A stretch of DNA of 36,142 nt from W0P28-013 sp963658575 (lineage in GTDB: Bacteria; Bacteroidota; Bacteroidia; Bacteroidales; Paludibacteraceae): the NCBI GenBank assembly GCA_963658575.1, contig CAVKQB010000017.1, positions 1 to 36,142 on the forward strand, read 5' to 3'. The translations under genes and the position numbers were made by a program. The notes under the pieces were generated by a model. The model was not told the DNA's origin, did no database searches, and saw nothing but the letters and a program-made list of their open reading frames with translations. The stretch's first letter is position 1. Each line of letters opens with the position of its first letter. Shown here piece by piece: positions 1 to 6,711 of this stretch.

Positions 1-2
1 TG

Positions 3-212
3 CTGAACCCCAACAGCCTTGAGATAAAGACCATTAAGGTAGAAGGCTCGCTGCGCAGCGAATTGCATGCGCCGATTATCGAAAACGGCATCGTCAAGGA
101 AACGCGCTACCAGATTTTGAAGCAGGGCTATTTCGTGGTCGACCCCGACACCACCGCCGACCACCTTGTGCTAAACCGTACCGCCTCGCTGAAAGACAAC
201 TGGCAGAAATAG
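3..212 (+). CDS. glnS: Glutaminyl-tRNA synthetase, C-terminal fragment
   Basis: Only the last 69 codons of this gene lie in the window; the 5' part is off the left edge. The reading frame beginning at base 3 ends at TAG 210-212. The residues match the conserved end of class I glutaminyl-tRNA synthetase, which attaches glutamine to tRNA-Gln in the cytoplasm: a YFVVDPDTT segment, then LVLNRTASLKDNW and a final QK. The equivalent FNRTVxLKDxW block closes the anticodon-binding beta-barrel in known GlnRS proteins. A strong stem-loop with a T tract follows 22 bases later, so this is the last gene of its transcript. Assignment rests on this C-terminal signature alone. Confidence 0.85.
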   Translation: MNPNSLEIKTIKVEGSLRSELHAPIIENGIVKETRYQILKQGYFVVDPDTTADHLVLNRTASLKDNWQK

Positions 213-233
213 AAAAGTCGGCTAACCAAAGGT

Positions 234-274
234 AAAATGGCTGCTCAACAGAACTTGTTGGACAGCCATTTTTA
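234..274 (+). terminator. Rho-independent terminator after glnS
   Basis: Arms 234-243 and 263-272 (AAAATGGCTG / CAGCCATTTT) pair perfectly, followed by a 2x2 internal loop and a further 5-bp stem (247-250 region with 256-260). A T tract is at 269-273. It lies 22 bases beyond the glnS stop codon. Confidence 0.8.
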
Positions 275-311
275 TAAGACACACCATTATATTTGAGAAA
301 TATGATGTGAA

Positions 312-1094
312 TCATAGGCTGATAATGTAATACATAGCCGTCGTATAAAAGTCCGACAGATAGGGGATTTGCAAGATATGTGGGATTACACGGGGGCGCA
401 GTCCAAATTTGATTTTGTAGTTTGGGTTTATCAAATAATGTGTATGTCGCAATACTCGATACTGTTCCACTCGCAAGATGTGTTCAAAACGATGGATACT
501 CATTCCAGTAGTCTTGACATTCAATAATTCGTTTATCATGCCGTCCGACTCCCCACCCAACCGAAGGATATGTTTATAGAGTGAGCGCGGCAATAAGTGC
601 ATCCACGGCAGGTGCGATAGTATTTTGTTTTTACATATCTGTTGATATCCCCCAAAAGGATTACACCAAACAGGAAATCCGAAGAAGACAATGGTGTCGT
701 CATTCATGAACCGCTTAAGGTCGTGCATAAATCGTTCCTGATGGGGTATATGCTCGATTACATCGCGTAAAAAGATGAGATTTACCCGCCCTACCATTTC
801 TGGTTTTACATCGTATATATCACTGCAAATCAGCCTCATACGGTCTGCATTCGGATGCTCTGCATAGAGCGTTTTTGCCACATCTATTCTCGACTTATCT
901 ATATCGATTCCTATGCAGTTACACCCTAAATCCAAAAACGGTTTTAGATTTCCTGCTTCGCCACACCCTATCTCCAATACCCGCATATCAGCCGTGATGG
1001 GTACTTGCTGCTCAATATACGGTATTACAAAACGGCGCATACATTCAGCCTGTTCATTGAAATAGAGTTTGTGATCATTATGACGTTTTTGCAT
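312..1094 (-). CDS. Class I SAM-dependent methyltransferase
   Basis: A 260-aa protein with a Rossmann-type methyltransferase core. Motif I is VLEIGCGEAG (residues 39-48), an acidic ribose-binding strand is GIDID (62-66), a motif II/III-like stretch is around 88-95, and RDVIEHIP (110-117) is the usual motif IV of the Methyltransf_11/12/23 group. The C-terminal 100 residues are basic and aromatic and probably form the acceptor-binding cap; the substrate cannot be told from sequence. The ATG at 1094 lies 35-40 bases below a good promoter. The coding sequence is more AT-rich than glnS or gph on either side, and the gene is alone between a terminator and the ATPase cassette, which suggests an accessory, possibly transferred gene. 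Fold assignment is firm; role is unknown. Confidence 0.85.
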   Translation of the reverse strand: MQKRHNDHKLYFNEQAECMRRFVIPYIEQQVPITADMRVLEIGCGEAGNLKPFLDLGCNCIGIDIDKSRIDVAKTLYAEHPNADRMRLICSDIYDVKPEMVGRVNLIFLRDVIEHIPHQERFMHDLKRFMNDDTIVFFGFPVWCNPFGGYQQICKNKILSHLPWMHLLPRSLYKHILRLGGESDGMINELLNVKTTGMSIHRFEHILRVEQYRVLRHTHYLINPNYKIKFGLRPRVIPHILQIPYLSDFYTTAMYYIISL

Positions 1095-1136
1095 AGTAGT
1101 ACCTATTGACGGATTTTAGATTGATAAAAATACATA

Positions 1137-1166
1137 CAAAGTTAGTCAAAATATCGGGAATGACAA
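1137..1166 (-). promoter_or_regulatory. Promoter of the methyltransferase gene
   Basis: On the minus strand: TTG (1166-1164), 19-bp spacer, TAACTTTG (1144-1137), matching the Bacteroidota sigma-ABfr form. Expected start near 1130, giving a leader of about 35 nt. Confidence 0.7.
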
Positions 1167-1290
1167 ACAAATTTCTCAAAATCTCGTCAATGAGATCGGA
1201 AATATCCTTTGACAGAGTCAAGTATGCACTAACCTAATTCCGCCAACGGGCAATGAACAGGCTCCCCGCAAAGGAGCCTATTTTGTTACC

Positions 1291-1330
1291 TAGCCGCAAA
1301 AACTGTGTAAATACACAAAAATTACGGCTA
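1291..1330. repeat. Palindromic repeat, copy A
   Basis: A 40-bp two-tier inverted repeat. The outer arms TAGCCG/CGGCTA enclose an inner GTGTAAATACAC. It is identical over all 40 bases to copy B at 2777-2816 and closely matches copy C at 1389-1426. Confidence 0.9.
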
Positions 1331-1356
1331 ATATGTACTCTTTTCTCTCCGAAGCC

Positions 1357-1387
1357 TTGTATAATCGACAGAAAAGCCGTATCTTTG
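1357..1387 (+). promoter_or_regulatory. Promoter A, driving the DUF4143 ATPase gene
   Basis: TTG 1357-1359, 20-bp spacer, TATCTTTG 1380-1387. Transcription should begin near 1394, inside palindrome copy C, so the mRNA would start with that hairpin. Part of the ~100-bp segment duplicated at 2777-2880. Confidence 0.75.
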
Positions 1388-1388
1388 C

Positions 1389-1426
1389 AGCCGTAAAAAG
1401 TGTGTAAATACACAAAAATTACGGCT
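1389..1426. repeat. Palindromic repeat, copy C
   Basis: Perfect 8-bp outer arms AGCCGTAA (1389-1396) and TTACGGCT (1419-1426), with inner GTGT-AAAT-ACAC. It falls in the predicted 5' leader of the ATPase mRNA, 16 bases before the ATG. Same orientation as copies A and B. Confidence 0.85.
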
Positions 1427-1442
1427 AATACATTCTTCGGCT

Positions 1443-2699
1443 ATGGAAATACAGAGAGATTACTACTTGCAAAAACTCATTCACGCCTGCGGCAATCACC
1501 TCATAAAAGTGGTTACGGGTATGCGTCGGTGCGGCAAATCGTACCTGCTGTTTACGCTGTTTCACAACCATCTACTGCAACAGGGGGTGGACGAGGCGCA
1601 TATCATAGAGGTGGATTTGGAGAACCGTCTGAACAAGGCACTGCGCGACCCGGATGCCCTGTTAGCCCATATCTATTCGCGTATAACCGACAAGGCGCAC
1701 TACTATGTCCTGCTCGACGAGGTGCAGTTGGTGTCTGAGTTTGAGGATGTGCTGAACAGTTTCCTCAAAACGGAGAATGTGGATGTGTTCGTCACAGGCA
1801 GCAATGCGCGATTCCTCTCGCGCGATGTGATTACGGAGTTCCGCGGTCGCGGCGACGAGATACGCATCCGCCCGCTGTCGTTTGCCGAGTTTGCAGCATA
1901 CCGACAAGGCGACCTGCTGCCCATGCTCATTGAATATATGCACTACGGCGGGCTGCCGCAAGTGGTATTGGAGACCGACGAGAACAAGAAGAAAGACTAT
2001 CTGCTGCAGCAAATCACACATACTTATCTGCGCGACATACACGACCGATACCATATACAGAACGACGACGACCTGCAGGAACTATTCAGCACCATTGCCT
2101 CGTCCGTGGGGTCGCTGACCAATCCGCTGCGCCTGTCCAATACTTTCCGCACGGTCAAGAAAAGCCGTATCACCGCCGAAACGGTTGCGCAGTACTTGCA
2201 GTATATGGAAGATGCGTTTCTCATCGAGCGGTCGCTACGCTATGACATCAAGGGCAAGAAGTATATCGATTCGCCCTATAAGTTCTATTTCGAAGACCTC
2301 GGTATTCGCAACGCCCGCCTCGGTTTCCGGCAATATGACGAGGGACACCTGTTGGAGAACCTGATTTACAACGAACTGCGTTCGCGCGGGTGTTTGGTGG
2401 ATGTGGGGCAGGTGTTTGTGGAGCAGAAAGACGAGGCAGGCAAGCGCAAACGCATGACCTTGGAGGTGGATTTTGTCTGCAACATGGGGTATCACCGTGC
2501 CTATATTCAATCGGCGTATGCCTTAGACAGCGAGGAGAAGCGCATACAGGAAACCGCCTCCCTCAACCGTCTGAACGACGGGTTCCTCCGCGTACTGATA
2601 GCAGGACCACTGCAACCGACCTATATGAACGAAGACGGGATATACATTGTCAATATCTTCGATTTCCTGCGCAATCCGATGCAATATATCGGGACTTAA
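1443..2699 (+). CDS. AAA-family ATPase with DUF4143 domain
   Basis: A 418-aa protein of the widespread AAA_14 plus DUF4143 family. Walker A is GMRRCGKS (residues 26-33), Walker B is YYVLLDEVQ (87-95), and VFVTGSNA (115-122) matches the sensor 1 strand. The C-terminal half carries a DUF4143-type region with EVDFV (341-345) and YIQ (about 355-357), an arrangement that resembles PD-(D/E)xK nucleases. The biological role of the family is not established; copies are often numerous and scattered in Bacteroidales genomes. The gene starts at ATG 1443 with no Shine-Dalgarno. It is bracketed by direct copies of a palindrome (C and B) and by a duplicated promoter segment, which looks like a movable cassette inserted upstream of gph. 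Family call is firm; mobility is inference. Confidence 0.9.
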   Translation: MEIQRDYYLQKLIHACGNHLIKVVTGMRRCGKSYLLFTLFHNHLLQQGVDEAHIIEVDLENRLNKALRDPDALLAHIYSRITDKAHYYVLLDEVQLVSEFEDVLNSFLKTENVDVFVTGSNARFLSRDVITEFRGRGDEIRIRPLSFAEFAAYRQGDLLPMLIEYMHYGGLPQVVLETDENKKKDYLLQQITHTYLRDIHDRYHIQNDDDLQELFSTIASSVGSLTNPLRLSNTFRTVKKSRITAETVAQYLQYMEDAFLIERSLRYDIKGKKYIDSPYKFYFEDLGIRNARLGFRQYDEGHLLENLIYNELRSRGCLVDVGQVFVEQKDEAGKRKRMTLEVDFVCNMGYHRAYIQSAYALDSEEKRIQETASLNRLNDGFLRVLIAGPLQPTYMNEDGIYIVNIFDFLRNPMQYIGT

Positions 2700-2757
2700 G
2701 ACCGCTTCGCTAAAAGACACAAGACCGCTTCGCTAAAAGACCGCTCACTGCGTTCGC
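2699..2757. repeat. Short tandem repeat after the ATPase gene
   Basis: A 20-bp unit beginning AGACCGCTTCGCTAA occurs at 2699-2718 and 2722-2741, with a partial third copy from 2738. A 13-bp core, ACCGCTTCGCTAA, recurs inverted at 3611-3623, just after gph, so gph is bracketed by opposed copies. Confidence 0.75.
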
Positions 2758-2776
2758 TGTTAGAGTTTTTGTAGTC

Positions 2777-2816
2777 TAGCCGCAAAAACTGTGTAAATAC
2801 ACAAAAATTACGGCTA
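2777..2816. repeat. Palindromic repeat, copy B
   Basis: Identical to copy A (1291-1330) over 40 bp and followed by the same ~60 bp, including a promoter, with a few substitutions and a 1-bp gap. Together A and B form a ~100-bp direct repeat around the ATPase gene. Confidence 0.9.
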
Positions 2817-2841
2817 ATACGCGCTCTTTTCTCGCAAAGCC

Positions 2842-2871
2842 TTGTATAATCAACAGAAAGTCGTACTTTTG
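2842..2871 (+). promoter_or_regulatory. Promoter B, driving the HAD phosphatase gene
   Basis: TTG 2842-2844, 19-bp spacer, TACTTTTG 2864-2871. The start is expected near 2878, with a ~54-nt leader to the ATG at 2932. Homologous to promoter A. Confidence 0.75.
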
Positions 2872-2931
2872 CGGTCGAAACGTTTGCAAAAAAAAATCTA
2901 CATTTCCACAATCTCGTAGCGTTTGGCACGT

Positions 2932-3585
2932 ATGAAAAAATTAGTCATTTTCGACCTCGACGGCACACTGCTCAATACCATTGCCGACCTTGGCATAGCC
3001 ACCAACCACGCCCTGCACCAATGCGGTTTTGCTACGCACCCGCTATCGGAATACGACGCTTTCGTGGGCAACGGCATCAACAAACTGTTCGAGCGCGCGC
3101 TGCCCGAAAACGAGCGCAACGAGCCGAACATCAAACGCATACGCACGCTTTTCCTCGACTTTTACGATGCGCATAATTGCGACCACACTGCGCCGTACGA
3201 CGGCATACGTCGTTTGCTTGCGCGACTGCAACAACACGGCGTGAAAATGGCCGTCGCATCGAACAAATACCAAGCCGCCACCGAACGTCTAGTGCGCCAT
3301 TTTTTCCCCGAAATAGACTTTGTGGCGGTGTTCGGCCAGCGCGACGGAGTGCCGTTGAAGCCCGACCCGCAAGTGGTTGCCGACATACTGCAAGCAGCAC
3401 AATGCGCCCCAAACGACACGCTCTATGTGGGCGATTCGGGCATCGACATGCAGACTGCCCAAAACGCCGCCCTCGAAGCCGTGGGAGTAACGTGGGGATT
3501 CCGTCCACGCAGCGATTTGGAGCGTTTCGCGCCAGCCCACATCGTCGATCGCCCCGAAGCGATAGAGGCCATCGTGTGCGGCTAA
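2932..3585 (+). CDS. gph: HAD-family phosphatase, phosphoglycolate phosphatase-like
   Basis: A 217-aa HAD superfamily hydrolase of the Gph/PGMB type. Motif I is DLDGT (residues 8-12) with the two catalytic aspartates, motif II is the VASNKY strand, motif III is the lysine in PLKPDP, and motif IV is YVGDSGID (165-172). A helical cap lies between motifs I and II. Members dephosphorylate 2-phosphoglycolate or similar small phosphoesters in the cytoplasm; exact specificity cannot be read from sequence. An upstream in-frame TTG at 2923 is possible, but ATG 2932 places the first strand directly at the N-terminus as in relatives. The gene stands alone, with the ATPase cassette immediately upstream of its promoter. 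Confidence 0.85.
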   Translation: MKKLVIFDLDGTLLNTIADLGIATNHALHQCGFATHPLSEYDAFVGNGINKLFERALPENERNEPNIKRIRTLFLDFYDAHNCDHTAPYDGIRRLLARLQQHGVKMAVASNKYQAATERLVRHFFPEIDFVAVFGQRDGVPLKPDPQVVADILQAAQCAPNDTLYVGDSGIDMQTAQNAALEAVGVTWGFRPRSDLERFAPAHIVDRPEAIEAIVCG

Positions 3586-3660
3586 CCGTCCCGATTTTTT
3601 TTGCGAAAATTTAGCGAAGCGGTTCGCCACCGATCGCCATCATTTTCACGCAAAGAAGAA

Positions 3661-4341
3661 CTACAAATCTTTGATTTTCAGAATGTTGTACGAGATGCCA
3701 TCGTCGTACACGTCGCTGCCGTCGAGTCGTTTCACACGGCGAACAACCACGTTTGTAATGGGCAGAGCCACAATTTCGTAGAACGTTTTCAGGAAAATCT
3801 GCACCAGCATCATGTGCAGCAGTTCGTTCATCGACACCAAGCCGCCAAACGCTATCGGAAAAAAGATGAGCGAATCGGCCGTCTCGCCCACGATGGTGCT
3901 GGCAATGGCGCGCCACGAAAAACGCCGTGCACCGTCGCGCAATTTCATGCGGCTCATCACATAGGCGTTCAGAAACGAGCCAGCCAAAAACGCCAACAAC
4001 GATGCCACCACGATGCGCGGCGCCATGCCAAAGACAAAATTGAACGACTCGGCACCCTCCCAAAACGGCGCGCCAGGCAGCAACACGGCCAACTGCCCCA
4101 TCGACACCACAAAAACATTCATGGCGAAACCCGACCAAATGACCAGACGCGCCTTGCGATAGCCCCACACCTCCACCATGCAATCGTTGATGATGTACGA
4201 AATCGGGAAGACGAGCAAACCCGCCGTCAGAGTGATTCCCCAAAGCGACAAAACCTTGGTTTCCAGAAGATTGGCAGTTATCAGGCAAACATTAAACAGA
4301 ATGCCAAACAGCATGAAAGGGACAGAAACTTTTTGCTTCAT
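3661..4341 (-). CDS. yhhQ: Queuosine precursor transporter, YhhQ/VUT family (DUF165)
   Basis: A 226-aa, very hydrophobic protein with about six membrane segments, the usual size and layout for the YhhQ/QPTR family that imports queuosine precursors (preQ0, preQ1 or queuine) across the inner membrane. Family marks include the FPISYIINDCMVEVWGYR stretch after the second segment, WSGFAMN, RIVVASLLAFLAGSF and the ETADSLIFFPIAF segment. ATG 4341 is chosen over an in-frame GTG at 4383 because it gives the normal N-terminus. The gene is divergent from lpxK across a perfect palindrome. queA, a later step in queuosine synthesis, lies in this window at 12304-13356, so uptake and final modification may both be present. 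Confidence 0.88.
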   Translation of the reverse strand: MKQKVSVPFMLFGILFNVCLITANLLETKVLSLWGITLTAGLLVFPISYIINDCMVEVWGYRKARLVIWSGFAMNVFVVSMGQLAVLLPGAPFWEGAESFNFVFGMAPRIVVASLLAFLAGSFLNAYVMSRMKLRDGARRFSWRAIASTIVGETADSLIFFPIAFGGLVSMNELLHMMLVQIFLKTFYEIVALPITNVVVRRVKRLDGSDVYDDGISYNILKIKDL

Positions 4342-4420
4342 TTTCTTGTTTTTTACGTGGTTGACCAAGCACACGAGCCGCACCGACCGAGAATCGGCAC
4401 AGCCGAAGTTTTTTGCGGCG

Positions 4421-4428
4421 CAAAGTTA
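4421..4428 (-). promoter_or_regulatory. -7 element of the yhhQ promoter
   Basis: TAACTTTG on the minus strand. No clear TTG is seen at the -33 distance, which falls within the palindrome at 4436-4458. Confidence 0.55.
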
Positions 4429-4435
4429 CACATAA

Positions 4436-4458
4436 TTTCGATATGCGCCATATCGAAA
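4436..4458. promoter_or_regulatory. Palindromic operator candidate between yhhQ and lpxK
   Basis: Perfect 10-bp arms TTTCGATATG (4436-4445) and CATATCGAAA (4449-4458) flank a CGC centre. It sits between the two -7 elements and covers the -33 position of both promoters, so a dimeric regulator bound here could control both genes. No T tract and no transcript end here, so it is not a terminator. Confidence 0.6.
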
Positions 4459-4466
4459 AATTATCG

Positions 4467-4474
4467 TACCTTTG
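4467..4474 (+). promoter_or_regulatory. -7 element of the lpxK promoter (near-leaderless)
   Basis: TACCTTTG ends only 5 bases before the ATG at 4480, so the transcript is expected to begin at or within a base or two of the start codon. Confidence 0.65.
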
Positions 4475-4479
4475 TACAA

Positions 4480-5526
4480 ATGAATTTGTGGCGAAACATC
4501 GGACTTTATCTGCCTTCGCGGCTGTTTGGCGGCGTGGCGTGCGCGCGCAATTGGCTGTTCGACCACGGATTTCTCGCTGTGCGACAATTCGACATTCCAG
4601 TCGTCTGCATCGGCAACATCACCGTGGGCGGCACGGGCAAAACGCCCCACACCGAATATCTGATTCGGCTCTTTGCCGACCGACGCGTGGCCGTGCTCAG
4701 CCGCGGCTACAAGCGCAAAACGTCGGGATTTGTCGTGGCCGACGCACACACCACCGCACACGACATCGGCGACGAACCCTTCCAGATGCACCTGAAATTC
4801 CCCGACATCACCGTGGCAGTGGACGAAAAACGGGCGCACGGCATCGACCAACTGCTGCGGTTGCCCAATCCGCCCGACATCGTGCTGCTCGACGATGCAT
4901 TTCAACACCGCTATGTACAACCGAGTTTTGCCATTGTTTTGGTCGATTTCAACCGACCGACCGACTGCGACACCTACCTGCCTCTGGGGCGATTGCGCGA
5001 ATCGCAACACGGGCTGCGGCGCGCCAACTGCATCGTGGTTACCAAATGCCCCGACGACTACACGCCCGACGAAGACGCATGGCGAAAACGCCTGCAACTA
5101 ACCGACAATCAGCAGATTTTCTTCACAAAAATCGCCTACGATGCGCCACAGCCACTCGCCGAAGGCAGCACGCTCGACCTGCACCGCCGCCCCAACCTGC
5201 TGGCGGTAACGGGCATTGCGGCACCGCAAAGCCTCTACAAGCATCTGGCACCGCTGACCGACCAATTGGAAACGCTGGCGTTTGCCGACCACCACGACTT
5301 TACGCCGCGCGACATCGACAAAATGGCGGCGAAATTTGCCCAAATGGCCGAACCAAAGGCGATTGTCGTTACCGAAAAAGACCGCGCACGGCTGCAAAAC
5401 CTGCCGCACCTGACCAACGAACTGCGCCGCCACATCTTCTCCATCGGCATACGCGTGGCGTTCCTCGCCGACGAAGCCAAATTCGTCGCCCAATTCGACA
5501 CGCTGAAACGACAAAAGGCCGACTAA
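4480..5526 (+). CDS. lpxK: Tetraacyldisaccharide 4'-kinase
   Basis: A 348-aa LpxK, which phosphorylates the 4' position of the tetra-acylated disaccharide to make lipid IVA at the inner membrane face. The start is N-L-W-R-N-I-G-L-Y-L-P, followed by the P-loop region GNITVGGTGKTP (residues 45-56), the family's characteristic SRGYKR, and a DEP segment and LLDDAFQHR that supply catalytic and metal-binding acidic residues. The frame is open far upstream to 3601, but that stretch is antisense to yhhQ and has no family similarity; ATG 4480 gives the correct N-terminus. The promoter's -7 element ends 5 bases before this ATG. No partner lipid A gene is adjacent. Confidence 0.93.
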   Translation: MNLWRNIGLYLPSRLFGGVACARNWLFDHGFLAVRQFDIPVVCIGNITVGGTGKTPHTEYLIRLFADRRVAVLSRGYKRKTSGFVVADAHTTAHDIGDEPFQMHLKFPDITVAVDEKRAHGIDQLLRLPNPPDIVLLDDAFQHRYVQPSFAIVLVDFNRPTDCDTYLPLGRLRESQHGLRRANCIVVTKCPDDYTPDEDAWRKRLQLTDNQQIFFTKIAYDAPQPLAEGSTLDLHRRPNLLAVTGIAAPQSLYKHLAPLTDQLETLAFADHHDFTPRDIDKMAAKFAQMAEPKAIVVTEKDRARLQNLPHLTNELRRHIFSIGIRVAFLADEAKFVAQFDTLKRQKAD

Positions 5527-5563
5527 AAATCGACCTCAAATCGCTTGCGAGCGGCAAATGCCA

Positions 5564-6139
5564 CTAATTCTTGCTTTTGTAATTTTCGTTCAGATACGCA
5601 ACAACATCGGGCGTAATGTCGAGCGCAGGCGACAAGTACAACACATTGTCGTTGAGCGAACTTGTCGAGAGAATCAGCTGGATTTTCCCGTCCTTGTTCA
5701 GAGCCTCGATGGCGGCATCGATGCTGTCGCGCAGACGTGCGTTGCTGTTCTGCTGCTCCTCCAAAATTTCCTGCGTAAGTTTTTGGTCGAGTGCCTGCAA
5801 ATCGGCCTCGCGCTGCTGCAACCGACGACCTTCCTGCTCGGCGCGTTCGCGGCTCAAAAAGGCGTTATTCTCCAACTTGCGCTGAAAATCGACCATATCG
5901 TTTTGCAATTTCCGCGCTTTTTCGTTCACGTTCAGACGCGCATCTTCCTGCTTTTTGGTCAGTTTTTCGCGCAACTCCACAGCCAGCGTGTATTGCGAGA
6001 AAATGGAATCGGCATTGACTACCGCCACAGGTATTGTGCCTTCGACCGATGCGATGCGTTCGCTGGCGGAGTTTTCTTTCGATTTCGAGCAGGCCGCCAA
6101 CATCAAGGCAGCCGATGCAAACACTAAGAGTTTTTTCAT
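5564..6139 (-). CDS. OmpH/Skp-like lipoprotein, putative periplasmic chaperone
   Basis: A 191-aa protein with a lipoprotein signal peptide (MKKLLVF..., lipobox LAAC with Cys17), then a Ser/Glu-rich linker, a VAVVNADSIFSQY strand and a long helical coiled-coil region rich in E, Q, R and K (about residues 60-155). This matches the OmpH/Skp fold, in which tentacle-like helices hold unfolded outer-membrane proteins in the periplasm. Family members in Bacteroidota are usually secreted soluble proteins; membrane anchoring here would place it on the inner or outer membrane. The start is ATG 6139, 19 bases after the stop of the small membrane protein gene, so the two are likely one transcript. It converges on lpxK with a 37-bp gap and no clear terminator. 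Confidence 0.8.
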   Translation of the reverse strand: MKKLLVFASAALMLAACSKSKENSASERIASVEGTIPVAVVNADSIFSQYTLAVELREKLTKKQEDARLNVNEKARKLQNDMVDFQRKLENNAFLSRERAEQEGRRLQQREADLQALDQKLTQEILEEQQNSNARLRDSIDAAIEALNKDGKIQLILSTSSLNDNVLYLSPALDITPDVVAYLNENYKSKN

Positions 6140-6158
6140 GCTGATTATCTTTTTTGAT

Positions 6159-6368
6159 TTAATTTTTCGCCGAAGTGTGATTTTTCGCACTATTTTGCGC
6201 CTCGCGGTCCTGCGACGTGGCACACGAAATGCCGCGGTCGTGCATGGCTTTGCTGCCGCCAATGTGGATATTCGGAAAACGCCCGCCTTTCACAAAAAAG
6301 ATGCGAACGCCCAAAAACAACACCGCCAAACCGACGATTATCAATGTTGCAAAAAATAGTTGCGCCAT
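6159..6368 (-). CDS. Small conserved Bacteroidota membrane protein
   Basis: A 69-aa protein with one N-terminal membrane helix (about residues 3-23) followed by a basic FFVKGGRFPNIHIG segment and a conserved tail (KAMHDRGISCATSQDRE). From memory, near-identical tails (FPNTHIGxNxxMxxRGIxCAxSQDxE) occur in small hypothetical proteins throughout the Bacteroidota; function is unknown. The single cysteine and the two conserved histidines are worth noting as possible metal or redox residues, which is inference. The -7 element at 6380-6387 lies about 11 bases before the ATG, so the leader is only a few bases. It is followed closely by the Skp-like gene. Confidence 0.75.
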   Translation of the reverse strand: MAQLFFATLIIVGLAVLFLGVRIFFVKGGRFPNIHIGGSKAMHDRGISCATSQDREAQNSAKNHTSAKN

Positions 6369-6379
6369 AAATTCTTGTG

Positions 6380-6387
6380 CAAAGGTA
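6380..6387 (-). promoter_or_regulatory. -7 element for the small membrane protein/Skp-like pair
   Basis: TACCTTTG on the minus strand, 11 bases before ATG 6368; a leader of about 5 nt is expected. Confidence 0.6.
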
Positions 6388-6483
6388 AAAAATAATCTTC
6401 GGTCGGCAGCCCCAAACGGCGGAAAAAGTTAAATTTACGCCAAATTTTAACATTTATTTAGATTTTCAAACGTCCTTTTTTCG

Positions 6484-6491
6484 TATTTTTG
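6484..6491 (+). promoter_or_regulatory. Possible -7 element for pepD
   Basis: TATTTTTG fits TAnnTTTG but the -33 TTG is not evident, and the distance to the pepD ATG is about 220 bases. Confidence 0.4.
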
Positions 6492-6711
6492 CAACAAATT
6501 AAGGGGATTTCTATCATTTGTAGCGATTTTTGATTTTTTGGTAGCAGATTTGTGGCATGAACAGAAGCGTCATGCAGCGCGTTGTAATTGATTGAAAATC
6601 AAGCAGATGCAACCAAGAAACGAAAAGCGCACAAACCTATTCGGAATCCCGAACATGTATCAAATTTATTACGAAATGGGGAGATAAAACGCCCCTTAAA
6701 CGACATTTATC

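Larger units (their letters stand above)
1095..1442. other. Gene-free gap holding repeat and promoter elements
   Basis: No coding frame with credible protein-like composition is seen here. The gap holds the methyltransferase promoter (1137-1166), a short stem-loop with arms 1259-1265 and 1273-1279 followed by ATTTTG (terminator-like on +, but no + gene precedes it), two palindromes (1291-1330 and 1389-1426) and the ATPase promoter (1357-1387). Confidence 0.7.
6369..6711. other. Gene-free gap between small membrane protein and pepD
   Basis: AT-rich, with two divergent promoters (6380-6387 minus, 6484-6491 plus). The 214-nt stretch from 6492 to 6705 would be an unusually long pepD leader; small inverted repeats occur (for example TTGAAAATCAA near 6592) but no known riboswitch or tRNA was recognised. 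Confidence 0.55.

Noticed and set aside
1259..1279. Stem-loop as a terminator for a plus-strand gene
   Set aside because: No plus-strand gene lies between the glnS terminator and this site; T tract is interrupted.
3601..4479. Upstream extension of the lpxK frame to a 641-aa protein
   Set aside because: The added part is antisense to yhhQ and has no similarity to any LpxK N-terminus; promoter and ATG at 4480 fit.
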